From DATATB01 sp036268995 (GTDB lineage Bacteria > Planctomycetota > Planctomycetia > Pirellulales > PNKZ01): DNA of 64,000 nt. This document shows, one piece after another, positions 15,563-25,487 of the stretch (within the stretch, counting starts at the first letter, position 1; every line of letters starts with the position of its first letter). Both the position numbers and the translations under genes were made by a program. Location of the stretch: assembly GCA_036268995.1 (NCBI GenBank), contig DATATB010000010.1, positions 1 through 64,000 on the forward strand, written 5' to 3'. A model generated the notes under the pieces. That model saw only the letters and a list, made by a program, of their open reading frames with translations. It searched no databases and was not told the origin of the DNA.

Positions 15563-18544
15563 TTATTTGAGCGATAGGATATACGCGATCACGTCGGCCA
15601 GGCCTTGCGGATCGATCTGCTTTTCGAGTCCCTCGGGCATGAGCGACAGCCCGGTGCTGCGCATCTCCTCGATGTTGATCCGCAGCAGCGTGTCGCTGGC
15701 CCCCTCGGCCCGGCGCAGGGTGATGCTGGTGGCCGTTTCGGCGGCGATCATGCCGGTGAGCGAGCGGCCGTCGTCGGTCACGGCCAGGTAGTTCACATAC
15801 TGCGGGTTCACTTCGCGGCTGGGATCGAGCACATTGAGCAGAATGAACTCCGCGCCGCGGGTTTTCACTGTGGCCAGATTCGGGCCAATCTCATGGCCCA
15901 CGCCGTCGGCCTTGTGACAGGCCGCGCAGATTTTCTGGAAGATCTGCTTGCCATGCACCGCGTCGCCGCTGAGCTTGAGCGCCGTACGATAACTATCGAC
16001 CACGTCTTGCCGCCGGCCGAGCTTGGCCGATTTTAATAATGACTCGGCTCGCGCTCGAATCTTGGGGTCCAAACTCGTGGCCAACAGTTGCAACCGGGCT
16101 GGATCGATTTCCGCGGCGCTGATTCGGCCATCGGCCACCGCGTCCAGCAGCGCATGGATGCGCGCCGGCCGGGCCACGAGCGCGTCGAGCGCCGCCGCAC
16201 GCAGCGCGGGGCTGAACGTCGACCAGCCTTCGAGCAAGATGCTCGCCACGCCTGGATCGGCAAACCGCGACAAGGCCGCCACGGCCGCCAGTTGCACTTC
16301 CTGCGGCTGCCGCTGGTTGAGCAATTCGGCGAGCAACCCCCGGACCTCGCTAAACGGACTGAGTACCAACACCCGAGCGGCCGCCGCGCGGCGGGCAGGC
16401 GACTGCTTTTCGTCGGCGGCCACGCGGGCGCTGGAAGCCAGCCGGGCTTTGAGCAGTCGGGCCACGCGCGAGCTCTCCGGCACGCTGGCCGACAGCGGCC
16501 GGCCGGCCTTGATCGAACCCTCGCTCATCGCCACCGCCAGCGAGCCGGCCAACGCGTCTTGGGCCGCTGGCAAATGATCGATCGCCTGGACGGCGTCGGT
16601 CACGTCTTCTTTCTTCGCCTGCATGCCAATTTGCGAAGCTAGCGCCGTGAGCAGCGGCGTCAAGTCGGCTTTCGCCTTCGTCGGCTCGCCAACCAAGTCG
16701 GCCAGTGCCGCACCGGCCCCGCGAGCCAGCGAACTCTGAATCGCCAACCGCATCCAGACGTTGTCGGCGCTCGCGCGGGCCAGCCGCACCAGCGCCTGCC
16801 GCTCCTCGGGGCCATCGAATGCTCCGAGCGTAAAAGCCAACTGGTAACGCACGCGCAGATTGTCGTCGTCGGTCATGCCGCACAATTTGCTTGCCAGCCG
16901 GTCGCGGCCCCCTTTCACGCGCTCGGCCAGCCGCACGGCATGTTGCCGAACGTGCGGGTCGCGGTTGGCCAGCGCTACGAGCAGCGTGTCAGCTTTGAGC
17001 GCCTGCTGCCCATCGAGCACGTACAGGGCATGCATCCGGCCCAGCGGACTGGGGCTGCTGCCTAGGCGTTCGAGCAGTCCGATCGCGCCGGTATCTTGCC
17101 GCTCGTAGAGCAGCCGCGCGGCCGTCTCGCGGTGCCAGGCGTTTTCGTGGGCCAGCAGCGCGACCAATTCCACGGTTGAGAGCTTGCCGAGTTTCGGCAG
17201 TGGCCGCTGCTTGAAATCGGTCGGGACCACGCGGTAAATCCGCCCTCGATTGCGCGATGTCAGATCCAGGTGCTTCTTGATAATCGGCGGTAGGCTGGCC
17301 GGGTGCTCGATGACTTCGCGATACAGGTCGGCGATGTACAGACCGCCGTCGGGCGCGTTGAACGTTTCCACCGGCCGGAACCAGATGTCGGTCGAAGCCA
17401 CGAATTCGCTCTTGGCGTCCATTCGCCGGGCGATCAGTTGCAGGCCGTCGGCTTCGATCGTTTTGCGATGCAACATGCCGGCGCACGCTTCACCGATCAC
17501 GGCCACGCCGCGCATCGCCGCGGGAAACGCATCGCCGCGATAAATCGTGATGCCGGAGGCCCCGGTGAAATAGCCCGACACGCGGCCACCCATCTCCACC
17601 ACGCCCGGCACCGCTCCCGACACACGCAGCCGCGTGCGGACCACGCGCCAGGGCTCTGGCGGGCTGGCCCGATAGATTTCGGCCTGCGGGCCGTCGACCG
17701 CGATGCTCTTGCGCGGGCTGGGGGGCGTGAGATACGGATTGCGGGCCAGGTAGCGGTCTTCGTACATCACCTGCTGGATATGATCGCTGTTGGAGCAGAC
17801 GAACTTCTGGCCCCAGTCGTCGAAGCTCAGCCCGTACTGCCCGCCGCCGCTGACGGCCTCGATCTTGAGTGTCTTGGGATCGAACTGGAAATCGCGGCCG
17901 CGCAGCACTAGCGGCAGGGCTTTGGGATCGCCGGCGGGTCGCACTTCGGCGCCCGAGCTGCTGGTGGCTCCCTGACTGCGATTGTCGAGCGTCCAGGTGA
18001 AGGTATTCAGCAGCCCCTGCACGTTGCTGCGGCCGAAGCCGGTGTAGATGGTCTTTTGCACGTCGGCGCGGCCGTCGCCGTTGGTATCTTTGCAATACAC
18101 AATGTCGGGCGCGGCGCCGACAAACACGCCACCGTCGTAGCAGGCGATTGCCGTCGGCCAGCTGAGACCTTCGGCAAAAATCGTGCTCTTGTCGTAGCGG
18201 CCGTCGCCGTCGGTATCTTCCAGCAGCCGTACGCGGCCGAGTTTTTCTTTGTCCTGCTCCGAGTAATCGCGCATCTCGACGGCATACAGCCGGCTGTTCT
18301 CGTCGAAGGCCAGGCACACCGGATCGACCACCAGCGGCTCGGCCGCCACTTGCTCGATCTTGTAGCCCGGCTGCACGCGAAACGTGCTGAGAGCCGCGGC
18401 TGGCTCGTGCGGCGCGATTCGCGGCAGTTCGGCCTTGATCTGCGCCTCGTCCGGCAGATCGGCCGAGATGCAAAACGGCGAGAGCAGCGCCAGGGCGGCG
18501 ACGGAGGCTGATATCGAAAGTGCGCGGGCAAGGCGGGCAGGCAT
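15563..18544 (-). CDS. PVC-type heme-binding CxxCH protein (membrane-bound dehydrogenase/HEAT/cytochrome c)
   Basis: I start at ATG 18544 (MPARLARALSISASV), which begins directly with a signal peptide; an earlier start at 18613 would bury it. The 993-residue protein has three parts. A beta-propeller dehydrogenase-like domain (about 40-430) contains RVRLLEDTDGDGRYDKSTIF and CKDTNGDGRAD. Helical HEAT-like repeats follow (about 450-830). The C-terminal cytochrome c domain has heme motif CAACH at about residue 873 and the PVC hallmark DPSREVNPQYVNYL. The role is presumably oxidation of a sugar or similar substrate outside the cytoplasm with electrons passed to the heme. It is the first gene of a pair with the ceramidase-like gene. 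Confidence 0.9.
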   Translation of the reverse strand: MPARLARALSISASVAALALLSPFCISADLPDEAQIKAELPRIAPHEPAAALSTFRVQPGYKIEQVAAEPLVVDPVCLAFDENSRLYAVEMRDYSEQDKEKLGRVRLLEDTDGDGRYDKSTIFAEGLSWPTAIACYDGGVFVGAAPDIVYCKDTNGDGRADVQKTIYTGFGRSNVQGLLNTFTWTLDNRSQGATSSSGAEVRPAGDPKALPLVLRGRDFQFDPKTLKIEAVSGGGQYGLSFDDWGQKFVCSNSDHIQQVMYEDRYLARNPYLTPPSPRKSIAVDGPQAEIYRASPPEPWRVVRTRLRVSGAVPGVVEMGGRVSGYFTGASGITIYRGDAFPAAMRGVAVIGEACAGMLHRKTIEADGLQLIARRMDAKSEFVASTDIWFRPVETFNAPDGGLYIADLYREVIEHPASLPPIIKKHLDLTSRNRGRIYRVVPTDFKQRPLPKLGKLSTVELVALLAHENAWHRETAARLLYERQDTGAIGLLERLGSSPSPLGRMHALYVLDGQQALKADTLLVALANRDPHVRQHAVRLAERVKGGRDRLASKLCGMTDDDNLRVRYQLAFTLGAFDGPEERQALVRLARASADNVWMRLAIQSSLARGAGAALADLVGEPTKAKADLTPLLTALASQIGMQAKKEDVTDAVQAIDHLPAAQDALAGSLAVAMSEGSIKAGRPLSASVPESSRVARLLKARLASSARVAADEKQSPARRAAAARVLVLSPFSEVRGLLAELLNQRQPQEVQLAAVAALSRFADPGVASILLEGWSTFSPALRAAALDALVARPARIHALLDAVADGRISAAEIDPARLQLLATSLDPKIRARAESLLKSAKLGRRQDVVDSYRTALKLSGDAVHGKQIFQKICAACHKADGVGHEIGPNLATVKTRGAEFILLNVLDPSREVNPQYVNYLAVTDDGRSLTGMIAAETATSITLRRAEGASDTLLRINIEEMRSTGLSLMPEGLEKQIDPQGLADVIAYILSLK

Positions 18545-18771
18545 GCGGGAATCTCGCGCTTGTGTGGGTGGGGAGCAGAGGCGGGAGGTCGGCGAACCGT
18601 GCGATTGGGCCACGGCAGCTTTACGATCCTAGCCTGGCGCCTGGCACGGTTCAACCACTCGGCACGGCATCCGGCACAGGCTTCTACGCCCTCGAAAACC
18701 ACGCCGCAGTGCGTTACGATGAGCGGACCAGCCGATTCAATCTTGCAACGCAACCGAATTTGATTTCTCAC

Positions 18772-19347
18772 ATGGGCCGCTGCCTCACGCTCATTTTCCT
18801 GTTGCTCGGCGCGCTTCTCGGCGGTTGCAGCCGCTCGACTGGGTCCGATTCGGCTGCGGCCGATTGGAAGACGACGGAAGTCGATCACAAATACTCTTTC
18901 CAGATGCCCGGCGAGCCTGAAATCAAGGCGGCCAAACAGGACTCGCCGGTGGGCGAGGTTGAGCTGCGCATCTACACTTTGATGCTCGACCAGGACAGAC
19001 GAAGCTTTATGTTCAGCGCGACGGAAATGCCGAGCGCCAAGCCGGAACCGGTGGGCCAGGACATTGAACTCCAGCTGGATCGCGCGCAGCAAGGTGCGCT
19101 TGACCATCAGCAAAGCAAACTGCTCGAATCCCGCAAAATCAAATTCGAGGGTTACCCCGGCCTGGACTTCCTGACCGAGCTCCCCAACCAAGACATCTCC
19201 CGAGTCCGTTTTATCCTGATGAAACGAACGTTGATCGGACTCCAGGTCGTTAATATCAATTCGAAGGATGCCAATCGCTTCTTCGATTCGTTGAAACTGC
19301 TCGACAAGTCCGCCGCGCCAGAGCCGAAAACACAGGACAAACCATGA
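18772..19347 (+). CDS. Putative lipoprotein of unknown function
   Basis: Starting at ATG 18772, the 191-residue product begins MGRCLTLIFLLLGALLGGCS, a classic lipoprotein signal with a lipobox ending in the acylated Cys. A longer frame from 18520 is open but lacks any such feature upstream. The mature part is mixed alpha/beta with the phrase DHKYSFQMPGEPE near its start. I know this style from planctomycete lipoproteins but not a function. Its TGA overlaps the ATG of the next gene in ATGA, so the two are translationally coupled and may act together in the envelope. Confidence 0.7.
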   Translation: MGRCLTLIFLLLGALLGGCSRSTGSDSAAADWKTTEVDHKYSFQMPGEPEIKAAKQDSPVGEVELRIYTLMLDQDRRSFMFSATEMPSAKPEPVGQDIELQLDRAQQGALDHQQSKLLESRKIKFEGYPGLDFLTELPNQDISRVRFILMKRTLIGLQVVNINSKDANRFFDSLKLLDKSAAPEPKTQDKP

Positions 19348-20168
19348 AGTTCGCCATCTGCAACGAAACGTTCCAGGACTGGCCGTTCGATCGGGCGTTC
19401 GCCTTTGCACGCGAGTGCGGATACACGGGCGTGGAAGTCGCGCCGTTTACGATGGCGCTGGATGCTCGCGCAATCTCCAGCACGCGACGGGCCGAAGTCC
19501 GCCGGCAGGCCGATGCGGCCGGGCTCGAGATCATCGGCCTGCACTGGCTGTTGGCCAAAACGCAGGGCTATTACCTCACTAGCCCCGAGGCCGACGTGCG
19601 TCGCCGCACGGCCAGCTACGTGCAAGATCTGGCGCGGCTATGCCGCGAACTGGGTGGCTCGATCATGGTATTTGGCTCGCCGCTGCAGCGGAACCTGCTG
19701 CCCGGTGTGAGCCACGAGCAGGCCATGCACTATGCGGCCGAAGTCTTTCAGACGGCCATGCCCGTGCTGGAAGAGCTGGACGTGACGCTGGCCGTCGAGC
19801 CGCTGGGGCCGGCCGAAGGCGATTTTTTGCTCACAGCCGCCGCCGGCCGGCAATTGTGCGAACTGGTCGGCTCGCCGCACTGCCGGCTGCACCTGGACTG
19901 TAAGGCCATGTCGACCGAAGGGCGGCCGATCGCCGACATCGTGCGCGAGAACGCCCGGCTGCTGGCCCACTTTCACGCCAACGACGCCAATAAGCTGGGC
20001 CCCGGCATGGGCGCGATCGATTTTCATCCAATCTTTCAGGCCTTGGGCGAGATCGACTACCAGGGCTGGGTGTCGGTCGAAGTGTTCGATTACACGCCCG
20101 GCGTCGAGCACCTCGTGCGCGGCAGCATCGACTACATGCAGCAAGTGCTGGAAGACCTGGCCGACTGA
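19344..20168 (+). CDS. Sugar phosphate isomerase/epimerase-like TIM-barrel protein
   Basis: The 274-residue protein belongs to the xylose isomerase-like TIM-barrel superfamily. It starts MKFAICNETFQDWPFDRAF. Metal-ligand positions are suggested by AVEPLGPAEGDFL (Glu), LHLDCKAM (Asp), AHFHANDAN (His) and VSVEVFDY (Glu), in the expected strand order. Catalytic function in this superfamily ranges from sugar isomerases to endonuclease IV; the motifs here favour a sugar epimerase. It overlaps the lipoprotein gene by 4 nt. The convergent Uma2 gene ends 13 nt away. Confidence 0.8.
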   Translation: MKFAICNETFQDWPFDRAFAFARECGYTGVEVAPFTMALDARAISSTRRAEVRRQADAAGLEIIGLHWLLAKTQGYYLTSPEADVRRRTASYVQDLARLCRELGGSIMVFGSPLQRNLLPGVSHEQAMHYAAEVFQTAMPVLEELDVTLAVEPLGPAEGDFLLTAAAGRQLCELVGSPHCRLHLDCKAMSTEGRPIADIVRENARLLAHFHANDANKLGPGMGAIDFHPIFQALGEIDYQGWVSVEVFDYTPGVEHLVRGSIDYMQQVLEDLAD

Positions 20169-20181
20169 GCGCGCGAGTATT

Positions 20182-20886
20182 CTACTTGCGTGCCGCGAGT
20201 TGCGCGACAAACGCGGCATGCTCGGGCGAGGCGAGCCCGGCGTTCAAGGTCGCCAAGGCCGCGGTCGTATCGCCTCGCAAGAGGGCCGGCCGATCGAGCC
20301 AAAGGCCGGGAAACTCCTGGCTGCGGACGATGCCGTGCTCGTCAGCAGCCAGCCGCTCGTAGTTCCCCTCGTTCAAGCGAAACCAGTCGATATCCCTCTC
20401 CAGCGTGCGCCAGACAATGTATTCGCGCACGCCGTGCCGACGGTACAGCGCCAGCTTCGAGTGCAAATCGCGGCTGACGCTCGAGGTGGCCACCTCGGCC
20501 ACTAGTTCCGGCGGCCCTTCGATGTATTTCTCCACCCGCGATTGGCCGCCCGTCACGATCCGCAGCAGCGCATCGGGCTGCACTTCGTTTTCCAGATCGA
20601 ACCGCACCGTGGCATTAGGGCGGAATCCTGTGCCGGGCGTGTTCGCGGCAAATGTAAATAGTACGCCCGACAAATTCGAGTCCGCGCCGGCGTGCAGGTC
20701 AGAAACGGGTGAGCCCACGTAGACGACTCCGTCAACAAGTTCGGCCTTTTTCAGCCACGGCATGGCCTCGTAGCGGCGCTCGAACTGGGGGCGCGTTAGC
20801 ACGTCGCCCGTCTCCAGCGGCGGCACGGGCGCAACCACCGGTTCCAGCGGCGCGGGTGGGAACGACTGTGTCGACTGCGTAGCCAT
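20182..20886 (-). CDS. Uma2 family restriction-endonuclease-like protein
   Basis: The 234-residue product fits the Uma2 (DUF820) family, which has a PD-(D/E)XK nuclease core. Visible landmarks are AELVDGVVYVGSPVSDLHA, the Asp in EVQPDALLRI, PPELVAEVATSSVSRDLHSKLALYRRHGVREYIVW with its acidic and Lys positions, and a C-terminal dimerisation-like tail. The family is greatly expanded in planctomycetes and cyanobacteria. Its biological target is unknown, and single isolated copies such as this are usual. The stop lies 13 nt from the convergent isomerase gene. Confidence 0.85.
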   Translation of the reverse strand: MATQSTQSFPPAPLEPVVAPVPPLETGDVLTRPQFERRYEAMPWLKKAELVDGVVYVGSPVSDLHAGADSNLSGVLFTFAANTPGTGFRPNATVRFDLENEVQPDALLRIVTGGQSRVEKYIEGPPELVAEVATSSVSRDLHSKLALYRRHGVREYIVWRTLERDIDWFRLNEGNYERLAADEHGIVRSQEFPGLWLDRPALLRGDTTAALATLNAGLASPEHAAFVAQLAARK

Positions 20887-20935
20887 GACGGGGATCCTGG
20901 TGGTCGCTGCTTGATTATACCGCGCCAGCCGAGTG

Positions 20936-21772
20936 CTAAGCCACCGGGTTCACCAGTTCGCCGATGCCGTCGATCTCGATCCGCACCACGTCGCCGGCGG
21001 CCAGCGTAAAATCGGCGCCGGGCACGATGCCGGTGCCGGTCAATAGACACGCGCCGTCGGGAAACGAATGGTCGCGGCCCAGGTATTCAATCAAGTCGGC
21101 AAACGAGCGGGCCATCTGGCCGACGCTGGTTTGACCTGCAAACACCTCGCGGCCCTCGCGCGCGATCGCCAGGCGAATGCCGATCTTGTCGGCCGGGGGC
21201 ATGGCCGCGGCCAGCGCCATGCACGGCCCCATCGCGCACGAGCCGTCGTAGACTTTGGCCTGCGGCAGGTAGAGCGGGTTTTCGCCTTCGATGTCGCGCG
21301 AGCTCATGTCGTTGCCGATCGTGAAGGCCACCAGCTCCAGCCGGCTGTTGAGCACCAGCGCCAGCTCCGGCTCGGGCACGTTCCAGCGGCTATCGCGCCG
21401 AATTCGCACCGGCCCACCGGGGCCAATCACGCGCCAGGCGTTGGCTTTGAAAAACAGCTCCGGCCGCTCGGCCTCGTACACCTTGTCGTAAAAGACGGCC
21501 GCGCCGACGCTCTCTTCCATCCGCGCGCTCTTGCTGCGGCGATACGTCACGCCCGCCGCCCAAATCTCCTGCCGATCGACCGGCGCCAACAGCGTGACGT
21601 CGGCCAGTGCCAGGCGGTTGCCTGTCAGACGCTGCTCGACCCAAGCGGCAGGCTTCGGTTGTTCGAGCACTTCGGCCAACGATGCGCCCGCATCAATCGG
21701 TCGGATATGCTCGCCTTCGAGCACGCCAATCGCGACGCTGCCAGATGAATTGCGAAATTTTGCGAGCTTCAT
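20936..21772 (-). CDS. Fumarylacetoacetate hydrolase family protein
   Basis: The 278-residue enzyme shows the C-terminal FAH fold. The divalent-metal site is formed by the E-x-E in VPEPELALVLN and the Asp in AKVYDGSCAMGP. GNDMSSRDIEGENPLYLPQ is a family phrase. Members cleave or hydrate 2-keto acids from aromatic or sugar catabolism, including 2-keto-3-deoxy sugar acids. The N-terminus (FRNSSGSVAIGVLEGEHI) is the short lid domain. No catabolic operon surrounds it, so the substrate is undecided. It is divergent from mutS with a 187-bp gap. Confidence 0.85.
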   Translation of the reverse strand: MKLAKFRNSSGSVAIGVLEGEHIRPIDAGASLAEVLEQPKPAAWVEQRLTGNRLALADVTLLAPVDRQEIWAAGVTYRRSKSARMEESVGAAVFYDKVYEAERPELFFKANAWRVIGPGGPVRIRRDSRWNVPEPELALVLNSRLELVAFTIGNDMSSRDIEGENPLYLPQAKVYDGSCAMGPCMALAAAMPPADKIGIRLAIAREGREVFAGQTSVGQMARSFADLIEYLGRDHSFPDGACLLTGTGIVPGADFTLAAGDVVRIEIDGIGELVNPVA

Positions 21773-21959
21773 GGGTGAGTCGCCTTGGTGCGAAAGAGCC
21801 AGGATTCCGCGGCCGAGTGATTCCGGGCCGCTGCGTTTGCTTGTGGGCCGCGGTACAGTTTAGCAATGGATTTCAAGTCGGGTTAGGATCTTGAGACCCG
21901 CCGCGCCGATCTGATAGCATGCGGCTGAAGAATTGCCCGCTCGCGCCGGTCCAGAAGCG

Positions 21960-24569
21960 ATGGATGCCCGGATGACCGTCAGCCCGATGATGCAGCAGTA
22001 CCAGGAGGCCAAGGCCGCCTGTCCCGACGCGCTGCTGCTGTTCCGGATGGGCGATTTTTATGAGTTGTTTCACGACGACGCCAAGACGGCCTCACGGGTG
22101 CTCGGCCTGGCGCTGACCAGCCGCGACAAGGGCGAGAATCCGGTGCCGATGGCCGGCTTTCCGCACCATCAATTGGAGAGCTACCTGGGCAAACTGATCG
22201 CCGCCGGCCTGCGGGCGGCCATTTGCGACCAGGTGGAAGACGCCCGGCAGGCCAAAGGTCTGGTGCGGCGCGAGCTGACGCGAATCGTGACCCGCGGCAC
22301 GGTCACTGACGACGCGCTGCTCGACCCGCGCGAGAGCAACTATCTAGCCGGCATTGTGCCGGGCGAAATTGCCGGCCTGGCCTGGGTCGATCTGTCCACC
22401 GGACGATTTCTGGCGGCGGCAGTGCCCAGCGAGCAGTTGGCCGAAGAGCTGGCGCGGATCGGACCGGTCGAGTGCCTGGCCGGCGACGATGCGGGCGAAA
22501 TCCCGACGCTGCCCGGCATGCTCATCACGCGACGCCCGGCCTGGGCCTTTTCGCATCGCAACGCGCTGGACGTATTGCACAAGCATTTCGGCACCCAGTC
22601 GCTTGAAGGCTTTGGCTTTGTCGCCGAAGACGCCGCGGCGATCCGCGCGGCCGGCGCGCTCGTGGAATATCTGGCTGAAACGCAAAAGACGTCGCTGGGG
22701 CACATCGACCGGCTGGTGCCCTACCGCTTGGGCACCTCCCTGGCCATCGACGAAGCAAGCCGGCGCAGCCTGGAGCTGTGCCGCACGCTACGCGAAGGGC
22801 GGCGCGAAGGCTCGCTGCTGGCCGTGCTCGATCGCACGGCCACGGCCATGGGCAGCCGCCTGATGGCCGAGTGGCTGGCCAATCCGCTCACGGATCGGGC
22901 ATCGATCGACGCGCGGCTCGATGCGGTCGGCGAACTGCTGACCGGCGCGAATCTGGCCGCCGAACTGCGCGAGCAACTCAAGCGCGTACACGACGTCGAG
23001 CGCCTGCTGGCCCGCGTGACCACCGGCCGCGCGACGCCGCGCGATCTCAGTTGCCTGGCCCGCACACTGCGAGTTTTGCCGGCGGTCAAGGCCCGGCTCA
23101 CGGCCCGCGCCAGTGTCTTGCTCAACCGGCTGGAGACCGAGATCGATCTTTGCCCCGACCTGCGGGCCAGGCTCGATGCGGCGCTCGAGGACGAGTGCCC
23201 TCTGGTGAGCCGGGAGGGTGGTTTTATCCGCGCGGGCCATTCGAGCGAGTTGGACGGGCTGCGCGAGCTGGCCTCGGGTGGCAAGCAGTGGATCGCCCGC
23301 TACCAGGCCGAAGAGGCCACGCGCACCGGGATCAGCAGCCTCAAGGTCGGCTTCAACAATGTCTTCGGCTATTACCTGGAGATCACGCACGCGCACCGTG
23401 ACAAGGTGCCGCCGCACTACATTCGCAAGCAAACGGTCAAGAACGCCGAGCGCTACATCACGCCGGAGTTGAAGGACTACGAGGAGAAGGTTCTTTCGGC
23501 CGATGACAAGGCCAAGACCCTCGAGCACGAGCTGTTCCTCGAGCTGCGCGACGCGGTGGCTGCCGCCGCCCGGCGGCTGCGCTCGACGGCCGAAGCGCTG
23601 GCGCAGATCGACGTGCTGGCCGGGCTGGCCGAATTGGCGCGCGAGCGCGGCTATTGCCGGCCGCAGATTGTCGACGAGCCGGTGCTGAACATTGTTGCTG
23701 GCCGGCACCCAGTGCTCGACGCGATGCTCACGAGCGGTTCGTTCGTGCCCAACGATTGCACGGCCGACGGCGAGCTGGGCAACATCCTGCTGATCACCGG
23801 CCCGAACATGGCCGGCAAGAGCACGTATATCCGGCAGACGGCCCTGATCACGCTGATGGCGCAGTTGGGCAGCTTCGTGCCGGCCACGGAAGCCACGATC
23901 GGCATTGCCGACCGCATCTTCGCCCGCGTGGGAGCCAGCGACGAGCTGTCGCGCGGCCAGAGCACGTTCATGGTCGAGATGACCGAAACGGCGCGGATTC
24001 TCAACACGGCCACGCCGGCCAGCCTGGTGATCCTGGACGAGATCGGCCGCGGCACCAGTACGTACGACGGCGTGTCGCTGGCTTGGTCGGTGGTCGAGTT
24101 TCTACACGACGAAATCGGCTGCCGGACGCTGTTCGCTACGCACTATCACGAGCTCACCGAGTTATCTCAGTCGCTATCGCGGATCCAGAATCTGAACGTC
24201 GCGGTGCGCGAGTGGCAGGACGACGTTGTGTTTCTGCACAAGATCGTGGCCGGAGCGGCGGACAAGAGCTACGGCATTCACGTGGCCCGGCTGGCCGGCA
24301 TCCCGCGCGAGGTGCTCGAGCGTGCGCGGCAGATTCTGGCCCGGCTCGAAGCCGACCATCTCGACGAAGGGGGCCGGGCAACATGGGCTCGCCGGCCACA
24401 GGTGCAAAAAGGCCAGTTGCAGCTCACGCTGTTCGAGCCTCCACCGCATCCGCTGCTGGACGAGATTCGCACGGCCGACTTGGATAATCTGACGCCCGTC
24501 AACGCCTTGAACCTGCTGCAACAATGGCAGCAAACGCTGGCCAACACGATTGCGGCCAAGCCGCGCTGA
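21960..24569 (+). CDS. mutS: DNA mismatch repair protein MutS
   Basis: From ATG 21960 the protein has 869 residues, the usual MutS1 length. A TTG at 21933 or an ATG at 21972 are alternatives. The mismatch-reading Phe-x-Glu is FYE at residues 33-35 (MGDFYELF). Connector, lever and clamp domains follow. The ATPase has Walker A GPNMAGKST near residue 615, the FVPATEATIG strand, the signature ELSRGQSTFMVEM and Walker B VILDEIGRGTST. The C-terminal helices end in a beta-clamp-like QLTLFEPP. The comF gene starts within its 3' end. mutL is not in the window. Confidence 0.97.
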   Translation: MDARMTVSPMMQQYQEAKAACPDALLLFRMGDFYELFHDDAKTASRVLGLALTSRDKGENPVPMAGFPHHQLESYLGKLIAAGLRAAICDQVEDARQAKGLVRRELTRIVTRGTVTDDALLDPRESNYLAGIVPGEIAGLAWVDLSTGRFLAAAVPSEQLAEELARIGPVECLAGDDAGEIPTLPGMLITRRPAWAFSHRNALDVLHKHFGTQSLEGFGFVAEDAAAIRAAGALVEYLAETQKTSLGHIDRLVPYRLGTSLAIDEASRRSLELCRTLREGRREGSLLAVLDRTATAMGSRLMAEWLANPLTDRASIDARLDAVGELLTGANLAAELREQLKRVHDVERLLARVTTGRATPRDLSCLARTLRVLPAVKARLTARASVLLNRLETEIDLCPDLRARLDAALEDECPLVSREGGFIRAGHSSELDGLRELASGGKQWIARYQAEEATRTGISSLKVGFNNVFGYYLEITHAHRDKVPPHYIRKQTVKNAERYITPELKDYEEKVLSADDKAKTLEHELFLELRDAVAAAARRLRSTAEALAQIDVLAGLAELARERGYCRPQIVDEPVLNIVAGRHPVLDAMLTSGSFVPNDCTADGELGNILLITGPNMAGKSTYIRQTALITLMAQLGSFVPATEATIGIADRIFARVGASDELSRGQSTFMVEMTETARILNTATPASLVILDEIGRGTSTYDGVSLAWSVVEFLHDEIGCRTLFATHYHELTELSQSLSRIQNLNVAVREWQDDVVFLHKIVAGAADKSYGIHVARLAGIPREVLERARQILARLEADHLDEGGRATWARRPQVQKGQLQLTLFEPPPHPLLDEIRTADLDNLTPVNALNLLQQWQQTLANTIAAKPR

Positions 24570-25402
24570 ACGCTCCACCGGCAGCCGGGCCGGCGCCCGC
24601 GAGCGGCCGGTGGCCCGGTCGGTGGGCGCCGACTTGCAGCGCCGCGGCGCGCTGGACGCAGCGCATTGCGAGCGTGGGGCTCGGCAGCCTGATTGAACTG
24701 CTGTTTCCGCCCACTTGCGCGCACTGCCGCTGCCAGCTCGCTAGCGCCGGCGACGGCCTGCTGCTATGCACTGCCTGCCGCGATTCGCTGGAAGGCACGC
24801 CGCGCACCCGTTGCCGCCGCTGTGGTTCCCGCATTGCTTCTGTCCTAGCCGATGGCGAGGACTGCTTTGTATGCCGCGAGGCGGGCTTCCATTTCGACGC
24901 CGTGCAGGCCCTGGGCGATTATGATGGCGCGCTGCGCCTCGCCGTACTGCGGCTCAAGCGCCCCGGCCACGAGCCGTTGGCGGCGGCGCTGGTCGAACTG
25001 CTTTGGCGGCACTGCGGCACGGAGTTGGCCGCCGCAGGGTTCGATGCAGTGCTTAACACGCCGATGCACTGGTGGCGACGCACGCGCCGCGGCACGTGCG
25101 CCCCGGAGCTATTGGCTTCGGGCTTGGCCGCTCGTTTGCGGATCGAACACTTGCCGCGCGCGCTGGTCTGCAAAGGATTGCGGCCTTCGCAAGGCACGCT
25201 CGGCCGCCACGAGCGGCTGGCCAACGTGCGCGGGGCGTTCGCCGTGCGCCGCGGCTATCAGCTAGCCGAAGCCAAGGTGCTGGTTGTGGACGACGTGCTG
25301 ACCACCGGCGCCACAGCCGGCGAACTGGCGCGAATGCTCAAGGTAGCTGGTGCCGCCAGCGTCTGGGTGACGGTGCTGGCCCGCTCAGCCGGCGACCGCT
25401 GA
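24524..25402 (+). CDS. ComF family phosphoribosyltransferase-like protein
   Basis: The product has 292 residues if it begins at ATG 24524, overlapping mutS by 46 bp; a GTG at 24674 just before the conserved LIELLFPPTCAHC is also possible. The N-terminal double zinc ribbon is CAHC...CTAC and CRRC...CFVC. The C-terminal type I PRTase fold has the family phrase RPSQGTLGRHERLANVRGAF and the PRPP loop VLVVDDVLTTGATAGE. ComF/GntX proteins act in competence and DNA uptake in some bacteria; their reaction is not established. The gene end abuts a palindromic repeat. Confidence 0.88.
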   Translation: MAANAGQHDCGQAALNAPPAAGPAPASGRWPGRWAPTCSAAARWTQRIASVGLGSLIELLFPPTCAHCRCQLASAGDGLLLCTACRDSLEGTPRTRCRRCGSRIASVLADGEDCFVCREAGFHFDAVQALGDYDGALRLAVLRLKRPGHEPLAAALVELLWRHCGTELAAAGFDAVLNTPMHWWRRTRRGTCAPELLASGLAARLRIEHLPRALVCKGLRPSQGTLGRHERLANVRGAFAVRRGYQLAEAKVLVVDDVLTTGATAGELARMLKVAGAASVWVTVLARSAGDR

Positions 25403-25473
25403 GTAGCGGAAGAACGCGAGAATTCGGAAGACTCACCCCAACCTCACGTCGGAAGTCTCACAACTTCCGCTAC
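25403..25473. repeat. TAGCGGAAG palindromic repeat after comF
   Basis: GTAGCGGAAG (25403-25412), starting the base after the comF stop, is mirrored by CTTCCGCTAC (25464-25473). Inside, CGGAAG-8 nt-CTTCCG forms a hairpin at 25450-25469. It is the same family as 4297-4400 and again lies between convergent genes. Confidence 0.75.
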
Positions 25474-25487
25474 CAAACCATCCGCGG

